Shown here: positions 15,311-21,695 of the stretch, in pieces
Position numbering within the stretch: the first letter of the stretch is position 1
Layout of the letters: every line of letters begins with the position of its first letter
Origin: Geobacter sp. UBA698
GTDB taxonomy: Bacteria; Desulfobacterota; Desulfuromonadia; Geobacterales; Pseudopelobacteraceae
Assembly (NCBI GenBank): GCA_002298925.1
Contig: DBMM01000131.1
Location: forward strand, 12,354-39,445
Direction of reading: 5' to 3'
Length of the DNA stretch: 27,092 nt
Program-made: the position numbers and the translations under genes
Notes under the pieces: model-generated
The model's database searches: none
Told to the model about the DNA's origin: nothing
Seen by the model: the letters and a program-made list of their open reading frames with translations, nothing else

Positions 15311-15429
15311 GTAGTTACTTCCTCCTGAATAAAACAGAACCCATTAACTACCATGCAGTTTGTCAAAAATCAAGCCAAAAGAAAACGCCCCAATAAAGAG
15401 CACCCGCCTCCCCGTAGCTCAACAGTTAT

Positions 15430-15750
15430 TTATTGCCAGCGGTCAATCATGTTTTGCTTGTGAAGAGAATTCTCGCATTCGACTTCGTTGATAATACGTT
15501 CCGCCTCCTCCGGAGTCAGACCAATACTGGGACGAACTCCCATCCAGTGCGAGTGGAGCTCGGAAGGCGAGTCGAGCGGATAGGGAATCGGTGGGCCCGG
15601 TTTGTATTTGTCATTGAGAAAAAGTGCCGACTCATACTGGCCATTATGAAGTACCAGAAAAACCTCGGCAAAGAAGCCGCTCTGCAGACGTTTGACGACT
15701 ATCGATTTCATCACCTTCATGCCGTGGGGAACATCAATCAGATCTGCCAT
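15430..15750 (-). CDS. Small conserved-looking protein of unknown function
   Basis: This 106-residue protein is not recognised. It begins MADLIDVPHGMKVMKS and has a beta-rich N-terminal half (KSIVVKRLQSGFFAEVFLVL), a Pro-rich loop (PGPPIPYPLDSP) and an acidic helical end (LTPEEAERIINEVE). No signal peptide or membrane segment is seen. I chose ATG 15750 because AAGGAG lies 7-8 nt upstream; an upstream TTG would sit too close to it. It follows mglA by 88 bp on the same strand and could be the last gene of that unit. GC content is slightly lower than its neighbours. The 119 bp between it and tRNA-Ser hold no gene. Confidence 0.65.
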   Translation of the reverse strand: MADLIDVPHGMKVMKSIVVKRLQSGFFAEVFLVLHNGQYESALFLNDKYKPGPPIPYPLDSPSELHSHWMGVRPSIGLTPEEAERIINEVECENSLHKQNMIDRWQ

Positions 15751-15838
15751 GCACAAGCTCCTTGAGATGCTTCCGGCGTCAACCGGACCGTGCCTTTAAT
15801 GAGCGCCATCAGCAGGACGCCACAATAAACGCTACAAA

Positions 15839-16426
15839 CTATCTCCCTTTTTTCAGGTCCATCAAAATCAGTTTGGCAACCGCCTTGAGGGTCTCGAAAA
15901 CACCTTCGCCGGTGGTGGCGCATGCCTCGAAATCCAGAACATTGGTAGGATTCAATTCGCTGCGCATCTCCTCAACCGACATGGAATTGGGCAGGTCGCG
16001 CTTGTTGTACTGCACCACATAGGGCAGTTTGTCCAGATCATAACCCTGCTCCTTGAGGTTGTAGCGCAGGTTTTCAAGAGACTCGACGTTGGCATCCGTG
16101 CGCTCCTCCTGGGAGTCAGCGACAAACACCACACCATCGACCCCCTTCAGGATCAGTTTGCGGGAAGCATCATAAAAAACCTGGCCGGGAACAGTATACA
16201 GGTGAAAACGGGTCTTGAAGCCGCGGATCTCACCAAGTGCCAAGGGCAGAAAATCAAAAAACAGCGTGCGCTCGGTTTCGGTGGCCAGACTGATCATCTT
16301 GCCTTTGGCATCAGGAGCGGTCTTCTGATAGATATACTGCAGATTGGTAGTCTTGCCGCACAAGCCCGGCCCGTAATATACGATCTTGCAGTTTATTTCG
16401 CGCGAGGCATAGTTGATGAAGGACAT
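15839..16426 (-). CDS. mglA: MglA-type small GTPase
   Basis: This 195-residue Ras-like GTPase belongs to the MglA family, which sets polarity and gliding or type IV pilus motility in Myxococcus and is widespread in related bacteria. Visible motifs are the P-loop GPGLCGKT (19-26), the switch region TVPGQ (78-82), which replaces the Ras DTAGQ as is usual for MglA, and NKRD (141-144) for guanine specificity. GAGGT precedes the ATG by 8 nt. It lies 20 bp after the MglB-like gene; in the known system the MglB dimer acts as its GTPase-activating protein. Length is typical. Confidence 0.93.
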   Translation of the reverse strand: MSFINYASREINCKIVYYGPGLCGKTTNLQYIYQKTAPDAKGKMISLATETERTLFFDFLPLALGEIRGFKTRFHLYTVPGQVFYDASRKLILKGVDGVVFVADSQEERTDANVESLENLRYNLKEQGYDLDKLPYVVQYNKRDLPNSMSVEEMRSELNPTNVLDFEACATTGEGVFETLKAVAKLILMDLKKGR

Positions 16427-16446
16427 CGTGAATTACCTCATAAACA

Positions 16447-16938
16447 CTAGCTAAACAGATTGTCAATATCATCGTCGGTGATCTCGGCAAAAGGAAAGTC
16501 TGAAATGCCGCGCCGTTCCTTGTCTTCGGCCTTTTTGCGCAGCTTGTCGAAGATGGCGGAGAGCTCGTCCGAACATTTCTTGACCCGCAGGCGCACCAGC
16601 CCCAGGGAAGAACGGATATCGAAGAGCACCACCAGAATAACCCTGCCCCCCACTATGGAGATATGCAGATTATCCCTCTCCCCTTCGTGAAACAGGATCG
16701 AGAATTCCTTTTCACCGATCAGCTTGGCAAGACCGCCTGTGGCGGCGATATTCCCGGCCGTCAAAGAAGCCAGCGATGTGGTATCAAAGCGCTCGGTCTC
16801 CCCTACCCCGGAAATCAGCTGGCCATTCTTGTCCACCAGAAAAATCACCTTGGCATTGGCCTCCCTAAGCAGCCGCTCAATAACCAGGTTGATCTCCTGA
16901 AATTCTTCGTCGTACATGACCATCTGCGGATTGGACAT
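16447..16938 (-). CDS. mglB: MglB-type Roadblock/LC7 protein (GAP partner of MglA)
   Basis: This 163-residue protein has a Roadblock/LC7 fold spanning about residues 10-125: a first helix (EINLVIERLLREA), strand FLVDKNGQLISGVG, helix with SLASLTAGNIAATGGLAKLIG, then strands ISIVGGRVILVVLF and a long C-terminal helix rich in Lys. An acidic tail (ITDDDIDNLF) ends it. In the MglA/MglB system it stimulates GTP hydrolysis and marks the cell pole. AAGGAG lies about 8 nt before the ATG. It heads the mglB-mglA unit driven by the promoter at 17001-17029. Confidence 0.92.
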   Translation of the reverse strand: MSNPQMVMYDEEFQEINLVIERLLREANAKVIFLVDKNGQLISGVGETERFDTTSLASLTAGNIAATGGLAKLIGEKEFSILFHEGERDNLHISIVGGRVILVVLFDIRSSLGLVRLRVKKCSDELSAIFDKLRKKAEDKERRGISDFPFAEITDDDIDNLFS

Positions 16939-17000
16939 GCCTCACTCCTTGCCATCTGTCAGATAAGCTGCCAGTAAAATATCAGGATTAAACAGCAAAA

Positions 17001-17029
17001 TTTATAACAGAACTGGATTGCTGTTTCAA
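17001..17029 (-). promoter_or_regulatory. Sigma-70-type promoter for mglB-mglA
   Basis: On the minus strand TTGAAA (17029-17024) and TATAAA (17006-17001) are separated by 17 bp, about 65 bp upstream of the mglB start. Confidence 0.65.
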
Positions 17030-17155
17030 GCTTATTAAGCACGCATTCCGGGGGCGCCAACCTTATATTTCCTTGAGTTTATGCCATCTTTCGGGTAGAT
17101 TTAAAAGATTAATGAGTACTCGATCGCACCCTACCCAATCAAAAACAGGAGCTTT

Positions 17156-18232
17156 ATGCAACCGGAATTCATACCCAAATGGATTGCCTGGGAAACCACC
17201 CAGAAATGCAACCTGCGCTGCGTACACTGCCGTTGCTCATCGGAAATGACCTCCTCGGAAGGTGACTTCACCACAGAGGAAGGCAAAAAACTGCTCAAGG
17301 AAATCGCCGACTTCTCCAAGCCGGTGGTGGTACTTTCCGGCGGCGAACCGCTCCTGCGCCAGGACATCTTCGAGCTGGCCGGCTACGGAACCTCCCTGGG
17401 CCTGCGCATGTGCATGGCCACCAACGGCGCCCTGGTCACCGATGAAATCTGCCAGAAAATGAAACAGGCCGACATCAAGATGGTTTCGCTCTCGCTTGAC
17501 GGGAGCTGCGCCGCGGTCCACGACGACTTCCGCCAGTGCCCCGGCTCTTTTGAAGGCGTAGTACGGGCAGCGGAGATATTCCGGCGCAACGGCCAGAAAT
17601 TCCTGATCAACTCCTCCTTTACCAAACGCAACCAGCACGACATCGCCAACACCTTCAAAACGGCCAAAGGACTGGGCGCCACCGCCTGGTACATGTTCAT
17701 GATCGTACCCACCGGCCGCGGCGAAGAGATCATGAGCGAGCTGATCTCCAAGGAAGACTATGAAGAGATCCTCGACTGGCATTACCAGCAGGAAAAGCTG
17801 GAAGACGACATCCTCATGCGCCCCACCTGCGCGCCGCACTACTACCGCATCGTACCCCAGAAAGCCAAGGCCGAGGGGGTCAAGTTCGAGCGACGCTCCC
17901 TAACCTTTTCCACTGGCGGCGGCAAAGGCTGTATCGCCGCCCAGACCATCTGCCTGATCGACTGCTTCGGCAACGTCAAACCCTGCTCCTACTTTCACCG
18001 CACCGCCGGCAACGTCAAGCAGACCCCCTTCAGGGAAATCTGGGAAAACTCCGAGATATTCCGCAACCTGCGTGACTTCAAGGCCTACAAGGGCAAATGC
18101 GGCCAGTGCGAATACCTGAACGTCTGCGGCGGATGCCGTGCCAGGGCCGATGCGATCCACGGCGATTACATGGAAGAAGAGCCCTTCTGCAACTACGTCC
18201 CAATCAGGGTCCAGCGGGATGCAGCAAAATAA
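17156..18232 (+). CDS. Radical SAM/SPASM protein of the NirJ/AhbC/AhbD heme-biosynthesis type
   Basis: This 358-residue radical SAM enzyme has the [4Fe-4S]-binding CNLRCVHC (Cys18, 22, 25), the SAM-binding GGEP (62-65), and a C-terminal auxiliary cluster (SPASM) region with Cys277, 315, 318, 324, 327 and 345. The segment RPTCAPHYYRI (about 222-232) and the ending CGGCRARADAIHGDYMEEEPFC resemble NirJ and AhbC/AhbD, which trim side chains of siroheme-derived intermediates in heme d1 or alternative heme synthesis. The exact reaction is not assignable, and no other heme genes are in the window. AGGAG lies about 6 nt before the ATG. It is followed 78 bp later by two tRNAs with their own promoter. 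Confidence 0.85.
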   Translation: MQPEFIPKWIAWETTQKCNLRCVHCRCSSEMTSSEGDFTTEEGKKLLKEIADFSKPVVVLSGGEPLLRQDIFELAGYGTSLGLRMCMATNGALVTDEICQKMKQADIKMVSLSLDGSCAAVHDDFRQCPGSFEGVVRAAEIFRRNGQKFLINSSFTKRNQHDIANTFKTAKGLGATAWYMFMIVPTGRGEEIMSELISKEDYEEILDWHYQQEKLEDDILMRPTCAPHYYRIVPQKAKAEGVKFERRSLTFSTGGGKGCIAAQTICLIDCFGNVKPCSYFHRTAGNVKQTPFREIWENSEIFRNLRDFKAYKGKCGQCEYLNVCGGCRARADAIHGDYMEEEPFCNYVPIRVQRDAAK

Positions 18233-18267
18233 TCTTTCCAGTCCATGTCGATTTTAATACTTTTTTA

Positions 18268-18297
18268 TTGACAGGGAGTCCAAAAGCGGAGTATAAA
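18268..18297 (+). promoter_or_regulatory. Promoter for the tRNA-Phe/tRNA-Arg pair
   Basis: TTGACA (18268-18273) and TATAAA (18292-18297) are separated by 18 bp, ending 13 bp before the tRNA-Phe 5' end. Confidence 0.75.
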
Positions 18298-18310
18298 AAA
18301 AATCCTTTTC

Positions 18311-18386
18311 GCCCAGGTAGCTCAGTCGGTAGAGCAGAGGATTGAAAATCCTCGTGTCGGCGGTTCGATTCCGTCCCTGGGCACCA
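18311..18386 (+). tRNA. tRNA-Phe (anticodon GAA)
   Basis: A complete 76-nt cloverleaf with acceptor GCCCAGG/CCTGGGC, discriminator A and encoded CCA. The anticodon loop TTGAAAA gives GAA, and the T-loop GGTTCGATTCC is canonical. Confidence 0.98.
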
Positions 18387-18393
18387 TAAAAGC

Positions 18394-18423
18394 AAAGGGT
18401 TACGCCGCAAGGCATAACCCTTT
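18394..18423 (+). terminator. Hairpin between the two tRNAs
   Basis: AAAGGGTTA.GCC (18394-18406) pairs with GGC.TAACCCTTT (18411-18423) around a GCAA tetraloop, with one C/A mismatch. Only a short T run follows, so it may be a processing hairpin or weak terminator rather than a full stop before tRNA-Arg. Confidence 0.6.
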
Positions 18424-18429
18424 AAAATT

Positions 18430-18506
18430 GCGCTTGTAGCTCAGCTGGATAGAGCAACGGACTACGAATCCGTAGGTCGGGAGTTCGAATCTCTCCAAGC
18501 GCGCCA
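18430..18506 (+). tRNA. tRNA-Arg (anticodon ACG)
   Basis: A complete 77-nt cloverleaf: acceptor GCGCTTG/CAAGCGC, discriminator G and encoded CCA, anticodon loop CTACGAA giving ACG (A34 normally edited to inosine), T-loop AGTTCGAATCT. Base composition changes immediately downstream, consistent with use as an integration site. Confidence 0.98.
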
Positions 18507-18515
18507 TTAAATCAA

Positions 18516-18549
18516 GGGGTTAGCTCATCAGCTAGCCTCTTTTTTTTTA
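18516..18549 (+). terminator. Intrinsic terminator after tRNA-Arg
   Basis: A 10-bp stem with G-T wobbles (18516-18525 with 18530-18539) closes a CATC loop and is followed by about nine T. Confidence 0.88.
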
Positions 18550-19073
18550 TGTCCTGACGCAGATCTTGACGCAGATGATCTAATATAGTTGTCCGTTGCT
18601 ACTATCTCAGCACAACAGATATGCCTACAGCAAAACCTGTTGCATAGACTCACATAGCTCGTCTCTTGAGCTCCAAGCGCATAATTTTTCTATTACATAT
18701 AGAGGAAAATCATAGCACCAGCTATGTGCTGGAAACTAATGACGTGAGATAAACCCTCTGCCCACCTTCAAGGATATATGTTATTTGCCATCAACAAATA
18801 TCCCTACCGCATTTCACAGCAAAACCTCCTGTTCCAACCACAGTAATGGTAAACTTTGCATATCACCCAGGTTGACAATTGTAATTCAAGATGTTTTGCT
18901 TAAGAGCATGTTTCAAAGACCAGTACCAATAGTACCAACCTTACGTTAATGAGCCATACGTCCGCCAACTCTCGCAGGGTTTATTTCACTTTAAGTGGAT
19001 TCATGGCAGGATTGTTGTTGTGTTGGTTGTATCGGCAGACAAGCAGGAAGTAAGAAAAGCAAACTCCCATGGT
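18550..19073. other. Gene-free island junction downstream of tRNA-Arg
   Basis: About 520 bp of AT-richer sequence without a supported gene. At 18671-18680 the bases CTCCAAGCGC repeat the 3' end of tRNA-Arg (18493-18502, CTCCAAGCGC), a possible att-site remnant. No integrase is visible. The IS3-family element follows directly. Confidence 0.5.
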
Positions 19074-19145
19074 TGGCCTGCCCCCCAAGAATGGCTCCAT
19101 AAGTTATGTTAGACTTACTGGAGCCTTTGAAAGGGGAGCAAATAT

Positions 19146-19424
19146 ATGGGAAGACAAGGTTACAAGCCTGAACAAATCATTTCTAAACTCCGCGAAGCAG
19201 AAATCCTCCTCAGTAATGGCCAAACAATCCAGGCCGCAGTTCGTCAGATCGGCGTGACAGAGCAAACCTATTACCGTTGGCGCAAAGAATACGGCGGTAT
19301 GAAGGTTGACCAAGCCAAGCGTCTTAAAGATGTTGAGAAAGAGAATGCCAGGCTTAGGAAGTTAGTTGCCGACCTATCTTTAGACAATGCCATTCTGAAA
19401 GAGGTCAGCAGGGGAAACTTCTAA
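19146..19424 (+). CDS. IS3-family transposase OrfA
   Basis: This 92-residue protein has a helix-turn-helix (about 8-48, including AAVRQIGVTEQTYYRWRKEYGG) and a leucine-zipper-like helix (KRLKDVEKENARLRKLVADL, about 59-78) for multimerisation, the standard OrfA of the IS407 group. It binds the IS ends. A GGGAAAC slippery heptamer lies near its end, allowing fusion to OrfB by -1 frameshifting. GGGGAG precedes the ATG at about 7 nt. The frame is intact. Confidence 0.92.
   Translation: MGRQGYKPEQIISKLREAEILLSNGQTIQAAVRQIGVTEQTYYRWRKEYGGMKVDQAKRLKDVEKENARLRKLVADLSLDNAILKEVSRGNF
19412..19418 (+). promoter_or_regulatory. Programmed -1 frameshift site of the IS3 transposase
   Basis: The heptamer G-GGA-AAC (X-XXY-YYZ) is in phase with orfA, six codons from the orfA end. 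Slipping by -1 gives GGG-AAA-C and enters the orfB frame, which is open from here onward. Confidence 0.75.
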
Positions 19425-19450
19425 GCCCGGCAAGGCGACGTCGGGCAGTT

Positions 19451-20314
19451 GTGCATGTAATCAGAGAGTTTCATATCCCAGAGCGTCGTGCTTGTAAGGT
19501 TCTGGGACAACCGAGATCCACGCAGCGCTATTGCTGTCTGCCTTTGTCTGATGAGGGGCCTTTGTCAGCAAGGATAGTAGAGCTGGCAAGTCAGTTTGGC
19601 CGGTATGGCTATCGGCGGATTACCGGCCTGCTTAGACTTGATGGCTGGCAGGTCAATCATAAACGGGTGGAACGGATCTGGCGCATGGCAGGGCTAAAAG
19701 TGCCCAAGAAACAACCTAAACGGGGCAGGCTCTGGCTCAATGACGGTTCATGTATCAGACTTCGGCCAGAACACAGGAACCACGTATGGAGCTATGACTT
19801 TGTCATGACGCGGACCTACAATGGTAAGCCGGTACGGATGTTGAATATTATAGACGAATACACGAGAGAATGCCTGTGCATCAAGGTTGCGAGGAAAATT
19901 ACAGCTCAGGACGTGCTTGATGAGTTGTTTGAGCTGATTGTTGAAAGAGGACTGCCTGACTATATCCGATCAGACAATGGTCCTGAATTTACAGCAAATG
20001 CAGTCAGGGAATGGTTGAGCAAGATTGGAGTAAAAACGCTCTTTATCGAGCCAGGAAGTCCTTGGGAGAACGGATATATTGAATCATTCAATGGGAAGCT
20101 TCGAGATGAACTTCTTAACGGGGAAATATTTACAACACTTCTGGAAGCAAAAGTCTTGATTGAAAACTGGCGGTACGAGTACAATTACATCCGCCCACAT
20201 AGTTCGCTGGGATATCGACCGCCAGCACCACAAGCGATAGAGACAATAGGCTTCACGCAGTTATTCATGTCAAAACAGAACAACGAAAGACTAACTCAAA
20301 ATCTGGTACATTAA
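19451..20314 (+). CDS. IS3-family transposase OrfB (DDE integrase domain)
   Basis: This 287-residue catalytic part has an N-terminal HTH_21-type region and an rve integrase core with Asp in WSYDFVMTRT, Asp in RSDNGPEF and Glu in PWENGYIESFNGKLRDELL, the DD(35)E triad. It ends with the usual YNYIRPHSSLGYRPPAP. The frame is -1 relative to orfA and is open upstream to the slippery site, so the natural product is probably an OrfAB fusion; the GTG at 19451 has no good ribosome-binding site. All catalytic residues are present, so the element may still be active. Confidence 0.92.
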   Translation: MHVIREFHIPERRACKVLGQPRSTQRYCCLPLSDEGPLSARIVELASQFGRYGYRRITGLLRLDGWQVNHKRVERIWRMAGLKVPKKQPKRGRLWLNDGSCIRLRPEHRNHVWSYDFVMTRTYNGKPVRMLNIIDEYTRECLCIKVARKITAQDVLDELFELIVERGLPDYIRSDNGPEFTANAVREWLSKIGVKTLFIEPGSPWENGYIESFNGKLRDELLNGEIFTTLLEAKVLIENWRYEYNYIRPHSSLGYRPPAPQAIETIGFTQLFMSKQNNERLTQNLVH

Positions 20315-20332
20315 TCTGGGGCAGGTCACGTT

Positions 20333-20342
20333 TGTGTAAATG
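20333..20342 (+). repeat. Left arm of IS256-type inverted repeat
   Basis: TGTGTAAATG here is the exact reverse complement of CATTTACACA at 24388-24397. GTCA lies a few bases outside this arm, and the right copy has the related TTGACAGGTC outside it. TTTGTGTAAA-type ends are usual for IS256-family elements. Confidence 0.55.
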
Positions 20343-20381
20343 CCAAAACTCGGTAAAACCAACCCAAGGAGGAACCGACCA

Positions 20382-21595
20382 ATGGCTACAACAGACGAAC
20401 TGCTTGACGTGTTGATGAAGGACTACAATAAACCCGAAGACCTGATAGGTGAGAACGGGCTTTTGAAACAACTGACCAAGCGGCTTTTAGAACGAGCGAT
20501 GCAAGCTGAGCTGACTGAACACCTTGGTTACGAAAGACACTCATCGCAAGGCAAAAACAGCGGTAACTCTCGAAATGGTGGTTATAAGAAATCCATCACT
20601 GGTGAATTTGGCAACCTCGAAGTGACTACCCCTCGTGACCGCAATTCCACATTTGAACCGATTATCCTGCCTAAAGGTGAAACCCGCTTCACCGGATTTG
20701 ATGACAAGATAATATCCATGTATGCCCGTGGCATGACTACCCGTGACATTCAGGGGCATCTTCAAGAGATTTACGGAATAGAGGTTTCACCAACCCTGAT
20801 TTCCCAAGTTACCGATGCTATCAGTGAAGAAGTACTTCTCTGGCAGAACGCCCGCTGGACGAAGTTTATCCGATAGTTTATCTAGATGCAGTCAGAATAA
20901 AGGTGCGCCATGACAGCAGGGTGATCAATAAAGCGGTCTATCTCGCTATCGGCGTCAACATGGATGGCATCAAAGAGGTCCTTGGCATGTGGACTGCAGA
21001 AAATGAAGGAGCCAAGTTCTGGCTTCAAGTTGTCACGGAACTGAAGAACCGGGGAGTTAAAGATATTTTCATCGCCTGCGTGGATGGCCTCAAGGGGTTT
21101 CCTGAAGCAATAGAGGCAATCTTTCCCAAGACTCAGATTCAACTTTGCATTGTCCACATGGTACGGCACAGCCTGAACTATGTTTCCTGGAAACAGCGCA
21201 AGGAAGTAGCTGATGACCTCAAGTCCATTTACCAGGCCCCGACTGCCGAACTGGCAGAGAAGAACCTCAACGACTTTGCTGCCAAATGGGATGCCAGTCA
21301 TCCGTCTATAGCAAAATCTTGGTGCAACAACTGGGAGCGGGTCATCCCACTGTTTTCTTTTCCTGTGGACATTCGCAAAGCGATTTATACGACTAATGCT
21401 ATCGAATCCCTGAACATGTCACTACGCAAGGTCACAAGAAACCGAGGCCATTTTCCCAGTGACGAAGCCATGTTCAAGCTGATATATTTGGCACTGAAAA
21501 ACATTTCAAAGAAATGGACAATGCCAATCAGAGACTGGAAATCCGCACTAAATAAGTTCAGCATAATATTTGAAGGTAGAATGCCAAGCCTATAA
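20382..21595 (+). pseudogene. IS256-family (Mutator-type) transposase, broken by a one-base deletion
   Basis: The first part starts at ATG 20382 after AAGGAGG and shows the family N terminus (LLERAMQAELTEHLGYERH, then GNSRNGGYKKSITGEFGNLE). The second part, in the -1 frame, carries the rest of the catalytic domain (ACVDGLKGFPEAI, TTNAIESLN...R). The break lies in about 20845-20854: the reading TGGCAGAACGCCCG lacks one C, after which the first frame hits a stop at 20874-20876 and the second frame continues through YLDA, which carries the first catalytic Asp. All catalytic residues would be restored by one added base. A sequencing error cannot be excluded. Confidence 0.9.
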
Positions 21596-21622
21596 TTACG
21601 ACAGGTTTTGTTGTTAATAGTA

Positions 21623-21651
21623 TTGTTTAAATTTCAACTTTGTAGTGTAAT
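21623..21651 (+). promoter_or_regulatory. Candidate promoter for the hybrid sensor kinase
   Basis: TTGTTT (21623-21628) and TGTAAT (21646-21651) are 17 bp apart, 45 bp before the preferred start codon and downstream of the IS256 transposase. Confidence 0.5.
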
Positions 21652-21695
21652 GTTTGCCGAAATATAGCCATATTAAAGTACAGAGAGCATTTGTA

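Larger units (their letters stand above)
19074..20328 (+). mobile_element. IS3-family insertion sequence (IS407-like group), apparently complete
   Basis: About 1255 bp carrying orfA and orfB. Imperfect terminal inverted repeats of the TG...CA type are visible: the left end begins TGGCCTGCCCC (19074) and the right end, read inward on the minus strand, begins TGACCTGCCCC (20328). Flanking 4-bp target duplications do not match (TGGT versus CGTT), so the copy may have been rearranged or the exact ends may be off by a few bases. Its right end touches the IS256-type sequence. Confidence 0.8.

Noticed and set aside
15405..15425. tRNA-like start CCCCGTAGCTCAAC
   Set aside because: Resembles a tRNA 5' part, but no anticodon arm, T-arm or matching acceptor follows.
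20329..20345. Target-site duplication joining the IS3 and IS256 elements
   Set aside because: The 4 bp flanking the IS3 ends do not match, so no duplication can be claimed.
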